NCBI GenBank assembly: GCA_036782995.1
Contig: DAIPXZ010000003.1
Span: 143,535-207,534, forward strand
From: DAIPXZ01 sp036782995
GTDB lineage: Bacteria > Bacillota > Clostridia > Saccharofermentanales > Saccharofermentanaceae
Direction of reading: 5' to 3'
Length of the DNA stretch: 64,000 bases
A program made the translations under genes and the position numbers. Positions 27,418 through 35,481 of the stretch are shown one piece after another. The notes beneath the pieces are model-generated. The model ran no database searches. It had not been told where the DNA came from and saw nothing but the letters and a program-made list of their open reading frames with translations. The stretch's first letter is position 1. Each line of letters opens with the position of its first letter.

Positions 27418-28697
27418 CAAGAACGATTATTCGTCGACTGCTCTTCTGTTCTTTAGTTTTGATTCTCGTCTCAGGATTATTCCTTTCTGTTTGTGCTTAC
27501 AGTACAGAAAAAACACGTAAAGCCGCGGTGCAAAGACAATTTAGAGAGACATACGGAATGATTCTGTTGGCGGATCATTATGAAGAGCTAGATACCGAGG
27601 TTCTGTCTCACTATCCTGATATTCTTTCGGTAGTCGCTGCATATAATGAGGCGGACGAATTGGAAGGATATGTCATTGAAGTGAAAACGACAACGCCTCA
27701 AGGCGAAATCCATACGCAAATGAGCATCAGTGAAGACGGTGAAACCCTTATGGCATTGCGAGTGATTGAAGAAGAAGGTGGTCTTTCATTTTCCTCTACA
27801 GAGCAATCGATTTTTAATGACGAAGTCACAGGGGCCCGCATTCCAATCGCACTCGCTTCACAGATGTTACCGGAAATCGCTTTTCAAATGGAATACGACT
27901 CGTTGCCGGGCTTACGTGACGGAACGTATTATGCCCAAACTGACAAGCCGGATGATTATGGATATCGCGATTATGTTGAAATTACCGTAACCGCGGGGCG
28001 AATCGTTCGCGTGGTTTGGGATGCGGATAATGAAGTCGAAGGCATGACACGACAGGAAGCGTCAATTAACGGCTTCTATACCATAAGTGGTGATGTGAGC
28101 TGGGCACAACAAGCCTATACCATTGCCAATCGCTTGGTGGTTGTTCAAGATCCGCTTAAATTGGCGGTGAAATCAGATGGAACAACGGAAATCATCGACG
28201 GTGTTACGATGAATGTTCGCACATTTGTTCAATTAGCGGATGAGTGTATCCTACATTCCAGAGAAGGCTTTACGAAGGATGACTATCTTGCGTCAATTGT
28301 TCCGCAGGAGGATGAGTCGCTCACACCGACGCCTACCTCATCACCTACGCCGACTATGACTTCTCCTGCTAATCCGGAAGATGATCCATCGTGGGGCGCA
28401 GATTCACCGACACCGGAGATGACGATGACTCCAACACCTACCCCGACACCCACACCGACTTTGGTTCCAACGGCGACGCCGATTCCGACGGATTCTCCGG
28501 TAATCGGCGGAGAAGACGGCGTCATCATTGACGGGGATAGCAATGTTGTGGCGGACAGTATTGACGGGTTGCCTTTCTCGGAAATCAGGACACAGATCAA
28601 CGGCGTGTCTGGCAATGACGCGACGACACGTGCGGCGATAACGACTGTAAATATGGCATATAAGTTTATGCGTGAATACTTGAATTGGGTAGGATGA
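27414..28697 (+). CDS. RnfG-like flavin-binding protein with Pro/Thr linker
   Basis: A 427-residue extracytoplasmic protein anchored by an N-terminal helix (about 8-28). Family RnfG proteins are ~200 residues with one FMN_bind domain ending in an SGAT-x-T/S motif. Here three candidate motifs are seen: TGAR at 139-142 (threonine replaced by Arg), DGVTMN at 262-267 at the end of a second FMN_bind-like domain (about 166-280), and SGNDATT at 399-405, which looks like SGATT with two residues inserted and is followed by the typical AAITTVNMAYKF. A low-complexity Thr-Pro linker (about 303-362) separates the last motif. Gene order (C, D, this, E/A) supports an RnfG-derived role. Confidence 0.75.
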   Translation: MTRTIIRRLLFCSLVLILVSGLFLSVCAYSTEKTRKAAVQRQFRETYGMILLADHYEELDTEVLSHYPDILSVVAAYNEADELEGYVIEVKTTTPQGEIHTQMSISEDGETLMALRVIEEEGGLSFSSTEQSIFNDEVTGARIPIALASQMLPEIAFQMEYDSLPGLRDGTYYAQTDKPDDYGYRDYVEITVTAGRIVRVVWDADNEVEGMTRQEASINGFYTISGDVSWAQQAYTIANRLVVVQDPLKLAVKSDGTTEIIDGVTMNVRTFVQLADECILHSREGFTKDDYLASIVPQEDESLTPTPTSSPTPTMTSPANPEDDPSWGADSPTPEMTMTPTPTPTPTPTLVPTATPIPTDSPVIGGEDGVIIDGDSNVVADSIDGLPFSEIRTQINGVSGNDATTRAAITTVNMAYKFMREYLNWVG

Positions 28698-28698
28698 T

Positions 28699-29823
28699 AT
28701 GGAAAAAAGATATCTGTCGAAAAATCAATATTCTATATTGTTGGCCTATTCCATCATGGCAATCTTTACGTCGGACTCTTTAAAGGTGGCATTGATGGCT
28801 AGCTGCGTAACTGCGGTATTCCTTCTGTTATGGATTCCGCTTGCGAGCTTGCTTCGTGCCAATGGTGGCACGTGGATTATTTACGGGCTGACCGTAGCAG
28901 CATTTTCATTTGTCCTTTACTATTTGCAAGATATTATGCCTTTTGCGATTCCGGAAATGCACTCTTTTCTTTTACCGGGAATATCATTTCTTTTCCTTCT
29001 GGCACCTTTGATTAACGAAGTGACGGGAGCAGAGAAAAACCGAGAGAATCGCGGCTATGCTCTTTTGGCATTCGGTTATTATAGCTCGATGGTCATTGTG
29101 ATTTCGTTCATACGCGAGCTCTTCGGCTATCACAAGATATTCGGTGAAACTATATCATTTATACCAGAAAGCATGTACGTCAGTGTCTTTGCGCATACAT
29201 CGGGAAGCGCAATTTTGGTCATATTAATGATGCTTATCTATCGCTTTATCTGCTCCAAAGCAAGAAAAGAACACCTCATCTTGGCAGTGGAGCAAAACGC
29301 GGATTCAAAAATTGTTCATTTGCAAAGAGAAGAGGATTTGGCACTTTTTCGCGCGCTTGTGATACGATTCTTTGCACATCTTTTGGCGGCAGCGGCAGTT
29401 ATGGTATGCGTGCACTTCTTCTCGGGGCTTTTTGATTCGATTTATTTGTTAACGATTACATGCGTTGGCGTCGCGGTCATCTTCCATCTTATATTTTTCT
29501 CTATTGAGGCTCTGCGTCCCATTCTATATAGACCGTATCCATTTGTTTCCTTCGTATTGATTCTTCTGTTACCATTCAACTATATGGCTCAAACAATCGA
29601 TACCTCAGGACGTAGTGCGTGGATTACGATGATTATCTGCTATGGACTTGTTGCACTTCTGTCTTTGGGAACTTCCGTCGGAATGCTCTATGAAAGGAGT
29701 ATTTCACGAAGGTTGATTTTCGGAGAAACGCCGGATTGCCTTAAGGGAATTCCATTCCAGGTCATTCAGGTTTTACTGCTACTTGTGATCTTTTTCCCGT
29801 TGCTTGCTTCCTTGTCTTTGTGA
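28699..29823 (+). CDS. RnfE-RnfA-like fused membrane subunit
   Basis: A 374-residue protein with about 11 hydrophobic helices. The first half resembles RnfE (GYALLAFGYYSSMVIVISFIRELFG). The second half ends like RnfA (RLIFGETPDCLKGIPFQVIQ, comparable to the A-subunit ending with P-x4-G-x-P). RnfA and RnfE are normally separate six-helix proteins. The conserved membrane cysteines, usually in LG-x-CP and NC motifs, are not evident: the corresponding places read AIFTSD and INEV in half one, and in half two VCVHF keeps one Cys while PFNYM has Tyr. No rnfB follows. Function as an electron-conducting subunit is uncertain. Confidence 0.7.
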   Translation: MEKRYLSKNQYSILLAYSIMAIFTSDSLKVALMASCVTAVFLLLWIPLASLLRANGGTWIIYGLTVAAFSFVLYYLQDIMPFAIPEMHSFLLPGISFLFLLAPLINEVTGAEKNRENRGYALLAFGYYSSMVIVISFIRELFGYHKIFGETISFIPESMYVSVFAHTSGSAILVILMMLIYRFICSKARKEHLILAVEQNADSKIVHLQREEDLALFRALVIRFFAHLLAAAAVMVCVHFFSGLFDSIYLLTITCVGVAVIFHLIFFSIEALRPILYRPYPFVSFVLILLLPFNYMAQTIDTSGRSAWITMIICYGLVALLSLGTSVGMLYERSISRRLIFGETPDCLKGIPFQVIQVLLLLVIFFPLLASLSL

Positions 29824-29830
29824 CAATAAA

Positions 29831-29865
29831 AAAGCGAGCCTTTGTGCCGGTAGCTCGCTCTTTTA
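29831..29865 (+). terminator. Intrinsic terminator of the rnf-like operon
   Basis: The stem AAGCGAGC / GCTCGCTC with a 13-nt loop, preceded by A-runs and followed by TCTTTTAC, closes the operon. Confidence 0.75.
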
Positions 29866-29891
29866 CAAGAAAAAGGAGGTAGATACGAAAT

Positions 29892-29921
29892 GAAAAGCGA
29901 CCCGGGGGATGTGGGTCACTT
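29892..29921 (-). terminator. Intrinsic terminator of the DUF3006 gene
   Basis: Read on the minus strand, AGTGACCC / GGGTCGCT forms an 8-bp stem (one G-U) with a 9-nt loop, followed by TTTTCATTT. It lies directly after the DUF3006 stop. Confidence 0.65.
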
Positions 29922-29932
29922 TCATGAAGAAC

Positions 29933-30154
29933 TTAATCAAAGAAGGCATCTGCCATTCTACGAATCTCTTGTCGACGAAGCTCAGTAATGGCATAATCCA
30001 CTACGAAAGGACTGGCATCATGATCTTGACTAATAAAATCACCTGGACGACAAGCGAGTGGTAGCGATGCTCTGCTAACCTGTGTGATTGTGCGATCCGG
30101 CTGTTCAACTACTGCCGTGTCACCGCAAAATCCAGTTACAAAACCTCTTACCAT
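29933..30154 (-). CDS. DUF3006 family small protein
   Basis: A 73-residue protein starting MVRGFVTGFCGDTAVVEQPDRT and ending RRQEIRRMADAFFD. This is the usual DUF3006 layout: a short beta-rich domain with an EGD/CGD-type turn and a charged C-terminal helix. Function is unknown. AAAGGAGAGG lies just upstream on the minus strand and a hairpin terminator follows. It is divergent from the RlmL-type gene. Confidence 0.8.
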   Translation of the reverse strand: MVRGFVTGFCGDTAVVEQPDRTITQVSRASLPLACRPGDFISQDHDASPFVVDYAITELRRQEIRRMADAFFD

Positions 30155-30265
30155 AAAATCCTCTCCTTTACCGAATACGAAAATTGCGCAAACTAACTAT
30201 CTATTACCTCCACTATATAGAGGTCAAAGAAAAAAAACATGTCCAAATTGTTACAGAATTGTGAA

Positions 30266-30294
30266 TTGACAATTTTATTTATACAATCTATGAA
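30266..30294 (+). promoter_or_regulatory. Promoter candidate for the RlmL-type gene
   Basis: A perfect TTGACA (30266-30271) and TATGAA (30289-30294) are 17 bp apart. The implied start point lies almost at the ribosome site GAGAGGTG, giving a very short leader. Confidence 0.4.
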
Positions 30295-30314
30295 AGAATT
30301 GAGAGGTGTTTTCA

Positions 30315-31526
30315 ATGAAAATAATCATTACTTGCCTGTTTGGCTTAGAAAGCTATTGTAAAGAGGATCTCATTGAGGTCGGGTTTTCAAAGGAGGCTAT
30401 CGAAATTCAAGATGGATTAATCCTTGTAAACACTACTCCCCAAACGATGCCGACGGATGTTGCTCGTGCTTCGATGTGGTCGCGAAGAGGAGAACGTATC
30501 CTTCTTTCCATCCATGAGTTTGAAGCAGAAACGTTTGAACAATTTTTCGACGGCTTTTCGGAAGTGACATGGGAAAACTATATTCCGAAAAATTATGCTT
30601 TTCACATAAACGGGTTTTCTCGTAAGTCGATTCTTTTCGGAGTGCCGGCACTTCAATCGCTCGGTAAAAAGGCCATGGTAAAATCATTGATTCAATCGTA
30701 TGGCTTACCTGCGGATGCCATGATTCATGAAGACGAGAAGGTCGGTCTGGTAAAAATCCAATTCGGTATCGTGAACAATCACGTACGTATCATGATTGAT
30801 GTGACAGGCGACGGTCTTCATAAGCGCGGATATCGTCCGTTGATGCATGAGGCTCCGATTAAGGAAACGCTCGCGGCTGGCCTTGTCAGTGTCGCCCAAT
30901 ACCGATTTTTTGGTGAGGAAGCCTTGGTTGATCCGTTCTGCGGTTCCGGAACAATCGTAATCGAAGCAGCGATGATGGCGCTTCGCATCGCGCCTGGTAT
31001 GAATCGTTCATTCAGCGGTGAAAAGCTGCCATATATCGGTAAGAAAGCATATGACCTCGCTCGGGAAGAGGCCATGGATGAAAAAGATGACTCTCCGATT
31101 GATGATTGCTATTTCTTTGGCTCTGATATTGACCCGAAATCTGTCGAAGTTGCAAAACAAAATGCGCGTAATGCGGGAGTATCAGACTTCGTTCGTTTTA
31201 AGGTTTCCGATTTTCGATTGCAAACACCTGAAAGACTTGCGGAAGATACAAAAATGAAACGCCAATTGATATTATGTAATCCACCTTATGGCGGTCGGTT
31301 ATTGACGCCGGAAGACGCAATGGTAATCTATCATGATATGGCTTCTGTGTATCTAGATGGGCAAGGTTATTGCAAAAAAGGTATCCGTCTTTCTGTGATT
31401 ACGCCAGACGATTCTTTTGAAAATGCCGTCCCGCGAAAAGCAGATAAAAGAAGAAAGCTTTATAACGGTTCGATTCGTTGTCAGTTGACAAACTATTATC
31501 GATTGCCACCGAAAAACGAAAAATAA
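30315..31526 (+). CDS. THUMP-domain class I SAM rRNA methyltransferase (RlmL/YpsC family)
   Basis: A 403-residue RNA N2-guanine methyltransferase, probably acting on 23S rRNA. The N-terminal THUMP domain (about 50-155) is followed by the Rossmann methyltransferase domain with DPFCGSGTIVIEAA (SAM motif I) and the catalytic NPPYGGRL. GFSRKSILFGVPALQSLGKKA and KRGYR-x-LMHEAPIKE are characteristic of this branch. Start at the ATG after GAGAGGTG. Its 3' side is followed by about 400 bp without a gene. Confidence 0.9.
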   Translation: MKIIITCLFGLESYCKEDLIEVGFSKEAIEIQDGLILVNTTPQTMPTDVARASMWSRRGERILLSIHEFEAETFEQFFDGFSEVTWENYIPKNYAFHINGFSRKSILFGVPALQSLGKKAMVKSLIQSYGLPADAMIHEDEKVGLVKIQFGIVNNHVRIMIDVTGDGLHKRGYRPLMHEAPIKETLAAGLVSVAQYRFFGEEALVDPFCGSGTIVIEAAMMALRIAPGMNRSFSGEKLPYIGKKAYDLAREEAMDEKDDSPIDDCYFFGSDIDPKSVEVAKQNARNAGVSDFVRFKVSDFRLQTPERLAEDTKMKRQLILCNPPYGGRLLTPEDAMVIYHDMASVYLDGQGYCKKGIRLSVITPDDSFENAVPRKADKRRKLYNGSIRCQLTNYYRLPPKNEK

Positions 31527-31931
31527 AACTGTCCGTGACTCGCGCACACAATATCGAACAAATGGTCATTGACAGGGTTAAAACGTTGAAAAATCGTCTC
31601 TTGACGGTTTGACGAATAATCGTTCGGTTTATTGACAATTTATTGGACAAATCGAGAAATCACTGATTTCAGTGCTTTTCAAGAACGAATAACCGCAAAC
31701 CATTGTCTTTGAGTTATGCACAGACTTTTCCACCTTTTCCACAGGAAAAGTAGCGTGTAAAACCCAATAATCACTTAAATTAAGCGGTGCAAATCAGTTT
31801 CAAATGATTTTGTTTGAAAATGTGCCGTAAAACGAAAAGATATGCACAAAAAGTCATAATCTTTTCGTCTGGGGATGAATTTACTTCTTTTCCTCTGCTA
31901 TAATAAACAAAAAGTAAAAGGAAGTGGCGAA
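31527..31931. other. 405-bp gene-free region with DnaA-box-like 9-mers
   Basis: No coding frame is convincing here. I see two 9-mers fitting TTWTNCACA, TTATGCACA (31714-31722) and TTTTCCACA (31735-31743), with a near match TTTTCCACC between them and ATATGCACA near 31839; the palindrome CACTGA-TT-TCAGTG at 31661-31674; several TTGAC repeats (31569-31640); and TTTGACGAATAA at 31608-31619, which fits the loose Spo0A box TGNCGAA. The function of the region is unknown. Confidence 0.4.
31896..31904 (+). promoter_or_regulatory. Extended -10 promoter of proA-rpiB
   Basis: TGCTATAAT is an exact extended -10 match, 28 bp ahead of the GTG start. The -35 region is poor. Confidence 0.6.
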
Positions 31932-33218
31932 GTGGATAGTTTTGAGGAATACGCGATTCTGGCAAAAAAAGCCTCCTACAAGATGGCTTGCATTTCGACA
32001 GAAGAGAAAAATAACGCACTTCTTGCGATGCGCGATGCGTTGTTAGAGAACGCGGACCGAATTTGCGAAGCGAATAAAAATGACATGGCAATGGCAGAAG
32101 AGAATAATCTCGCAATGCCTTTGCAAAAGAGACTTTTCTTTGATAGAACAAAACTCCGTGGTGTTTGTGACGGGCTTGATAGCCTTGTGGCATTGAAGGA
32201 CCCTGTCGGTACAGAGCTTTTGAAGACTGAGTTAGATGAGGGATTCATTCTTCGCAAGATTAGTTGCCCGATTGGCGTCATCGGCGTCATTTTCGAATCC
32301 AGACCGGACGCGTTGGTGCAAATTGCATCCTTATGCCTAAAATCCGGCAATAGCGTTTGTCTGAAGGGCGGGTCGGAAGCGATGCAATCAAATCGTGCTC
32401 TCTTTGACGTCATTTCGAAAGCGACAATCGCGGCGGGCTTGCCTGAGGGATGGATCACACTAATGGAATCCAGAAGCGATGTCGAAGCAATGCTTGGATT
32501 GAATCAATATATCGACCTGATTATTCCGCGTGGTTCGAATGCTTTTGTTCAATATATCATGCAGCATTCTTCGATTCCTGTGCTCGGTCATGCTGATGGC
32601 GTTTGCCACCTTTATATTGACAAAGATGCAGACCAGAAGATGGCACTGGATTTAGCCATTGACGGGAAGACACAATATGTGGCCGTATGCAATGCGACAG
32701 AGACACTTCTAATTCACGAAGAAATCGCAAATGAATTCTTACCGAAGCTGGCGGCGGCATTCTCACAAAAGCATGTAATCATTCACGGTGATGACAAGGT
32801 TGCGGCAATGCTTGGTGTCTCCAAGGTTGAAGAGTGGCATCATGAGTATTTGGATTATGAGATTTCTGTCAAGATTGTCGGCGACATGGAAGAAGCTATT
32901 GCACACATCAACGAGTACGGCTCCGGTCATACAGATGCGATCGTTACGAAGAATGAAGCAACGGCCGAACGCTTCATGGACGCCGTCGACAGTGGAAACG
33001 TATATTGGAATTGTTCGACACGTTTTTCTGACGGATTCAAATACGGATTTGGTGCCGAGGTTGGTGTAAGCACCTCAAAGCTGCATGCGAGAGGCCCAGT
33101 CGGATTAGAAGGACTAGTAACATATAAGTACAAGATTAGTGGACACGGTGAGCTGGCAGGCGATTATGCCGAAGGAAAGAAGCATTTCACTCATCGCCCG
33201 CTTGCAACAAAGGAGTAA
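31932..33218 (+). CDS. proA: Gamma-glutamyl phosphate reductase
   Basis: NADPH-dependent reductase of proline biosynthesis, 428 residues. Motifs: CPIGVIGVIFESRPDA, LKGGSEAMQSN, the nucleophile region QYVAVCNATETLLIH with the catalytic Cys, and HTDAIVT with NVYWNCSTRFSDGF-x-YGFGAEVGVST. GTG at 31932 is chosen (AAAAGGAAG upstream). The extra N-terminal residues of the longer frame fall in the promoter. proB, normally adjacent, is absent. rpiB follows after 3 bp. Confidence 0.96.
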   Translation: MDSFEEYAILAKKASYKMACISTEEKNNALLAMRDALLENADRICEANKNDMAMAEENNLAMPLQKRLFFDRTKLRGVCDGLDSLVALKDPVGTELLKTELDEGFILRKISCPIGVIGVIFESRPDALVQIASLCLKSGNSVCLKGGSEAMQSNRALFDVISKATIAAGLPEGWITLMESRSDVEAMLGLNQYIDLIIPRGSNAFVQYIMQHSSIPVLGHADGVCHLYIDKDADQKMALDLAIDGKTQYVAVCNATETLLIHEEIANEFLPKLAAAFSQKHVIIHGDDKVAAMLGVSKVEEWHHEYLDYEISVKIVGDMEEAIAHINEYGSGHTDAIVTKNEATAERFMDAVDSGNVYWNCSTRFSDGFKYGFGAEVGVSTSKLHARGPVGLEGLVTYKYKISGHGELAGDYAEGKKHFTHRPLATKE

Positions 33219-33221
33219 ATC

Positions 33222-33677
33222 ATGATTATTTCTATCGCATCCGATCACGCAGGATATGCACTTCGTAAAATCATCGTTGAGCATTTGTCCAAACAGGGAC
33301 ATACCATCATTGAAGGCGGTGCAACAGCAGGCGATGTACCGTACAGTTATGTTTTGGCCGGACAGAAAGTGGCCAAGGACGTTATGGGAAACAAGGCCGA
33401 ACGCGGCATTACGATTTGCGGAACAGGCATAGGTATTTCCATGGTGGCTAATAAGTATCCGGGAATCCGCTGTGCGTTATGCACAAATGAGTATATGGCT
33501 CGGATGTCCCGCCAACATAATGATGCCAATATCTTAGCCATGGGAGCTCGCGTGATTGGCAGTTCGCTTGCTCTTTCCATCACCGACAACTTCATGAATG
33601 AGAATTTTGACGGAGGGAGACATCAGGCTCGCGTCAATGACATGAAGGAACAAGAAAAAGAATGGTTTCAGCATTGA
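33222..33677 (+). CDS. rpiB: Ribose-5-phosphate isomerase B
   Basis: Interconverts ribose-5-P and ribulose-5-P; 151 residues. ASDHAGYALR at the N-terminus, the catalytic-Cys motif TICGTGIGISM, NKYPGIRCALCTNEYMARMSRQHNDANILAMGARVIG and the C-terminal helix match RpiB, or the closely related LacA/B. Its ribosome site AAGGAG lies in the end of proA. The next gene, upp, uses the pentose-phosphate product PRPP. Confidence 0.92.
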   Translation: MIISIASDHAGYALRKIIVEHLSKQGHTIIEGGATAGDVPYSYVLAGQKVAKDVMGNKAERGITICGTGIGISMVANKYPGIRCALCTNEYMARMSRQHNDANILAMGARVIGSSLALSITDNFMNENFDGGRHQARVNDMKEQEKEWFQH

Positions 33678-33716
33678 TGCGTGTGAATTCGTTTCCGCAT
33701 ACAAATAATTAAGTGG

Positions 33717-33722
33717 TACAAT
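33717..33722 (+). promoter_or_regulatory. Candidate -10 box for upp
   Basis: TACAAT, with TTCCGC 18 bp upstream as a poor -35. It sits 29 bp before the upp start. Confidence 0.35.
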
Positions 33723-33751
33723 AAACCTATATTTCACATGGAGGTTCATTT

Positions 33752-34387
33752 ATGGACAATAGTAACGTTTTCATTTTCGACCATCCCCTGATTCAACACA
33801 AGATTTCATTACTTCGTGACAAGAGAACGACAACCAAAGAATTTCGTGAACTCGTAGGCGAGCTTGCGATGTTGATGGCATACGAAGTTACTCGCGATTT
33901 GCCGCTTAAGGAAGTGGAAATTGAGACCCCTGTTGCTATCGCAAAGACGAAGGTTCTTGCAGGAAAGAAGCTTGCCATTGTTCCGATTCTCCGTGCTGGT
34001 TTGGGTATGGTTGACGGTATGTTGAACCTCCTTCCTATGGCAAAAGTCGGACACATCGGTCTTTATCGCGATCCAAATACATTGACTCCTGTTGAATACT
34101 ATTGCAAACTCCCGGATGATGTTACCGAGAGAGAAATCGTAATTCTTGACCCGATGCTCGCCACTGGTGGCTCGGCTTCTGCAGCCGTTTCTTTTCTGAA
34201 GAGCCGCGGAATTAAGCAAATTAAATTCATGTGCTTGATTGCTGCTCCGGACGGAATTGAGAAGCTTCATACAGAACATCCTGATGTACCGATTTTCTGT
34301 GCGGCAAAGGACCCGAAGCTTAACGAACATGCATACATCGTACCAGGTCTAGGTGATGCTGGTGACAGATTATTCGGCACAAAATAA
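33752..34387 (+). CDS. upp: Uracil phosphoribosyltransferase
   Basis: Pyrimidine salvage enzyme making UMP from uracil and PRPP; 211 residues, the normal length. HPLIQHKISLLRDKRTTTKEFRELV at the start, PILRAGLGMVDGML, the PRPP loop ILDPMLATGGSASAAV and the C-terminal uracil site IVPGLGDAGDRLFGTK are all present. GGAGG precedes the ATG. In many Firmicutes, upp lies just upstream of the ATP synthase operon, as here. Confidence 0.97.
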   Translation: MDNSNVFIFDHPLIQHKISLLRDKRTTTKEFRELVGELAMLMAYEVTRDLPLKEVEIETPVAIAKTKVLAGKKLAIVPILRAGLGMVDGMLNLLPMAKVGHIGLYRDPNTLTPVEYYCKLPDDVTEREIVILDPMLATGGSASAAVSFLKSRGIKQIKFMCLIAAPDGIEKLHTEHPDVPIFCAAKDPKLNEHAYIVPGLGDAGDRLFGTK

Positions 34388-34441
34388 ACAGAACGAATAC
34401 TGAACGTTTTTGGTACATATAGCGAATTGGCGGCGTTGATA

Positions 34442-34470
34442 TTTCTTTATGGGAAAAAAAGGGGTACAAT
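34442..34470 (+). promoter_or_regulatory. Promoter of the atp operon
   Basis: TTTCTT at 34442-34447 and TACAAT at 34465-34470 have a 17-bp spacer. The predicted start point lies upstream of a terminator-like hairpin. Confidence 0.5.
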
Positions 34471-34490
34471 AACCACGAATTCTGTGATAA

Positions 34491-34523
34491 ATGAAGTCCG
34501 GAATTTCCGGGCTTCATCTTTTT
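34491..34523 (+). terminator. Terminator-like hairpin in the atp leader
   Basis: The 12-bp stem ATGAAGTCCGGA / TCCGGGCTTCAT (one G-U) with a 3-nt loop is followed by CTTTTT. It lies between the putative atp promoter and the atpB ribosome site GGAAGG. It could end upp transcripts or attenuate the atp operon. Confidence 0.75.
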
Positions 34524-34537
34524 GGAAGGAAATGGAT

Positions 34538-35431
34538 ATGGGAACACACTTGATTACCCTAAAAACATCATGGTGGGCGCAATTCTGGGAGGCCTTTGTT
34601 GAGAAACTCAAAGGTTCATTCGGAAATGGCAATATTGGTGAAGAGATTCGTCACGGCATATTGCAATGGAAAACGGAATTTACCATCGGCGGGAAGGATT
34701 TCCTGCTGACGGATGCCGTAATCGTGACATGGATTGCAGTTTTTCTTTTCATTCTTTTGTTAATATGGCTGTCTGCACCGAAAAAAAGCGTACCAAAGGG
34801 TCGTCAGTTCTTTATGGAATCGGTTGTTTCCCTGATATTAAGCGTATGCAAAAGTAGCGGTATGAATGAAAAGCAGGCTGAAACGGTCGCACCGATGGTC
34901 GGCACTATTGGTTGCTTTTTGATCGCTTGTAACGTGTCATCACTTTTCAAAATCACACCACCGGCGAAGAATATTGCATTTCCGTTTGCCCTAGCTTTTT
35001 TTACCATTTTTTATGTCATCGGCATTTCCATCCGATTTGTCGGCGTAAAGGGTTTTATCGGCTCGCTTTTGGATCCGACTCCGGTGATGTTTCCGTTCAA
35101 GATTATCGACTATATCATCAAGCCAATGTCGTTGGCACTTCGTCTTTTCGGTAATATTTTTGGTTCTTTCATTTTGATGGAATTCTTGTATTTGGTCATC
35201 CCGCTTATCGTACCAGGTATTTTCGGACTCTGGTTTGATTTGGCGGATGGAATTTTGCAAGCAGTCGTATTCTCCTACTTAACGATGTCGTATATCGGCG
35301 AAATCGTCGAGGGAGCGGAGGCCCACAAGGAACACGCGGCGGAGAAGGCGAAAGCAAAGGCCGAGATGAAAGCACAAAAAGCACTCGAGGAGAAAACTAT
35401 TCAGGAAACAGAGGCCGTTGCGGCGAAATAA
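34538..35431 (+). CDS. atpB: ATP synthase F0 subunit a
   Basis: Membrane subunit forming the ion half-channels against the c-ring; 297 residues from the ATG after GGAAGG. The essential arginine lies in MSLALRLFGNIFGSF, and the last helices (LADGILQAVVFSYLTMSYIGEIVEGAE) match the family. About five or six hydrophobic helices are seen. The C-terminus carries an unusual Ala/Lys/Glu-rich charged tail of about 45 residues (KEHAAEKAKAKAEMKAQKA) predicted to be helical in the cytoplasm. The first ATG of the longer frame lies upstream of the leader hairpin and is rejected. Confidence 0.95.
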   Translation: MGTHLITLKTSWWAQFWEAFVEKLKGSFGNGNIGEEIRHGILQWKTEFTIGGKDFLLTDAVIVTWIAVFLFILLLIWLSAPKKSVPKGRQFFMESVVSLILSVCKSSGMNEKQAETVAPMVGTIGCFLIACNVSSLFKITPPAKNIAFPFALAFFTIFYVIGISIRFVGVKGFIGSLLDPTPVMFPFKIIDYIIKPMSLALRLFGNIFGSFILMEFLYLVIPLIVPGIFGLWFDLADGILQAVVFSYLTMSYIGEIVEGAEAHKEHAAEKAKAKAEMKAQKALEEKTIQETEAVAAK

Positions 35432-35481
35432 CTATTTATAAACGATTCATTTGAAATAACGGACTAACGGAGGAAAAAGTT

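Noticed and set aside
28310..28500. Short tandem repeats of ACNCCNACN type, a possible CRISPR or satellite
   Set aside because: They are in frame and encode the Thr-Pro linker of the RnfG-like protein. There are no spacers and no repeat palindromes.
34427..34537. Longer N-terminus of atpB from 34427
   Set aside because: That frame begins upstream of the putative promoter and runs through the leader terminator; GGAAGG supports 34538.
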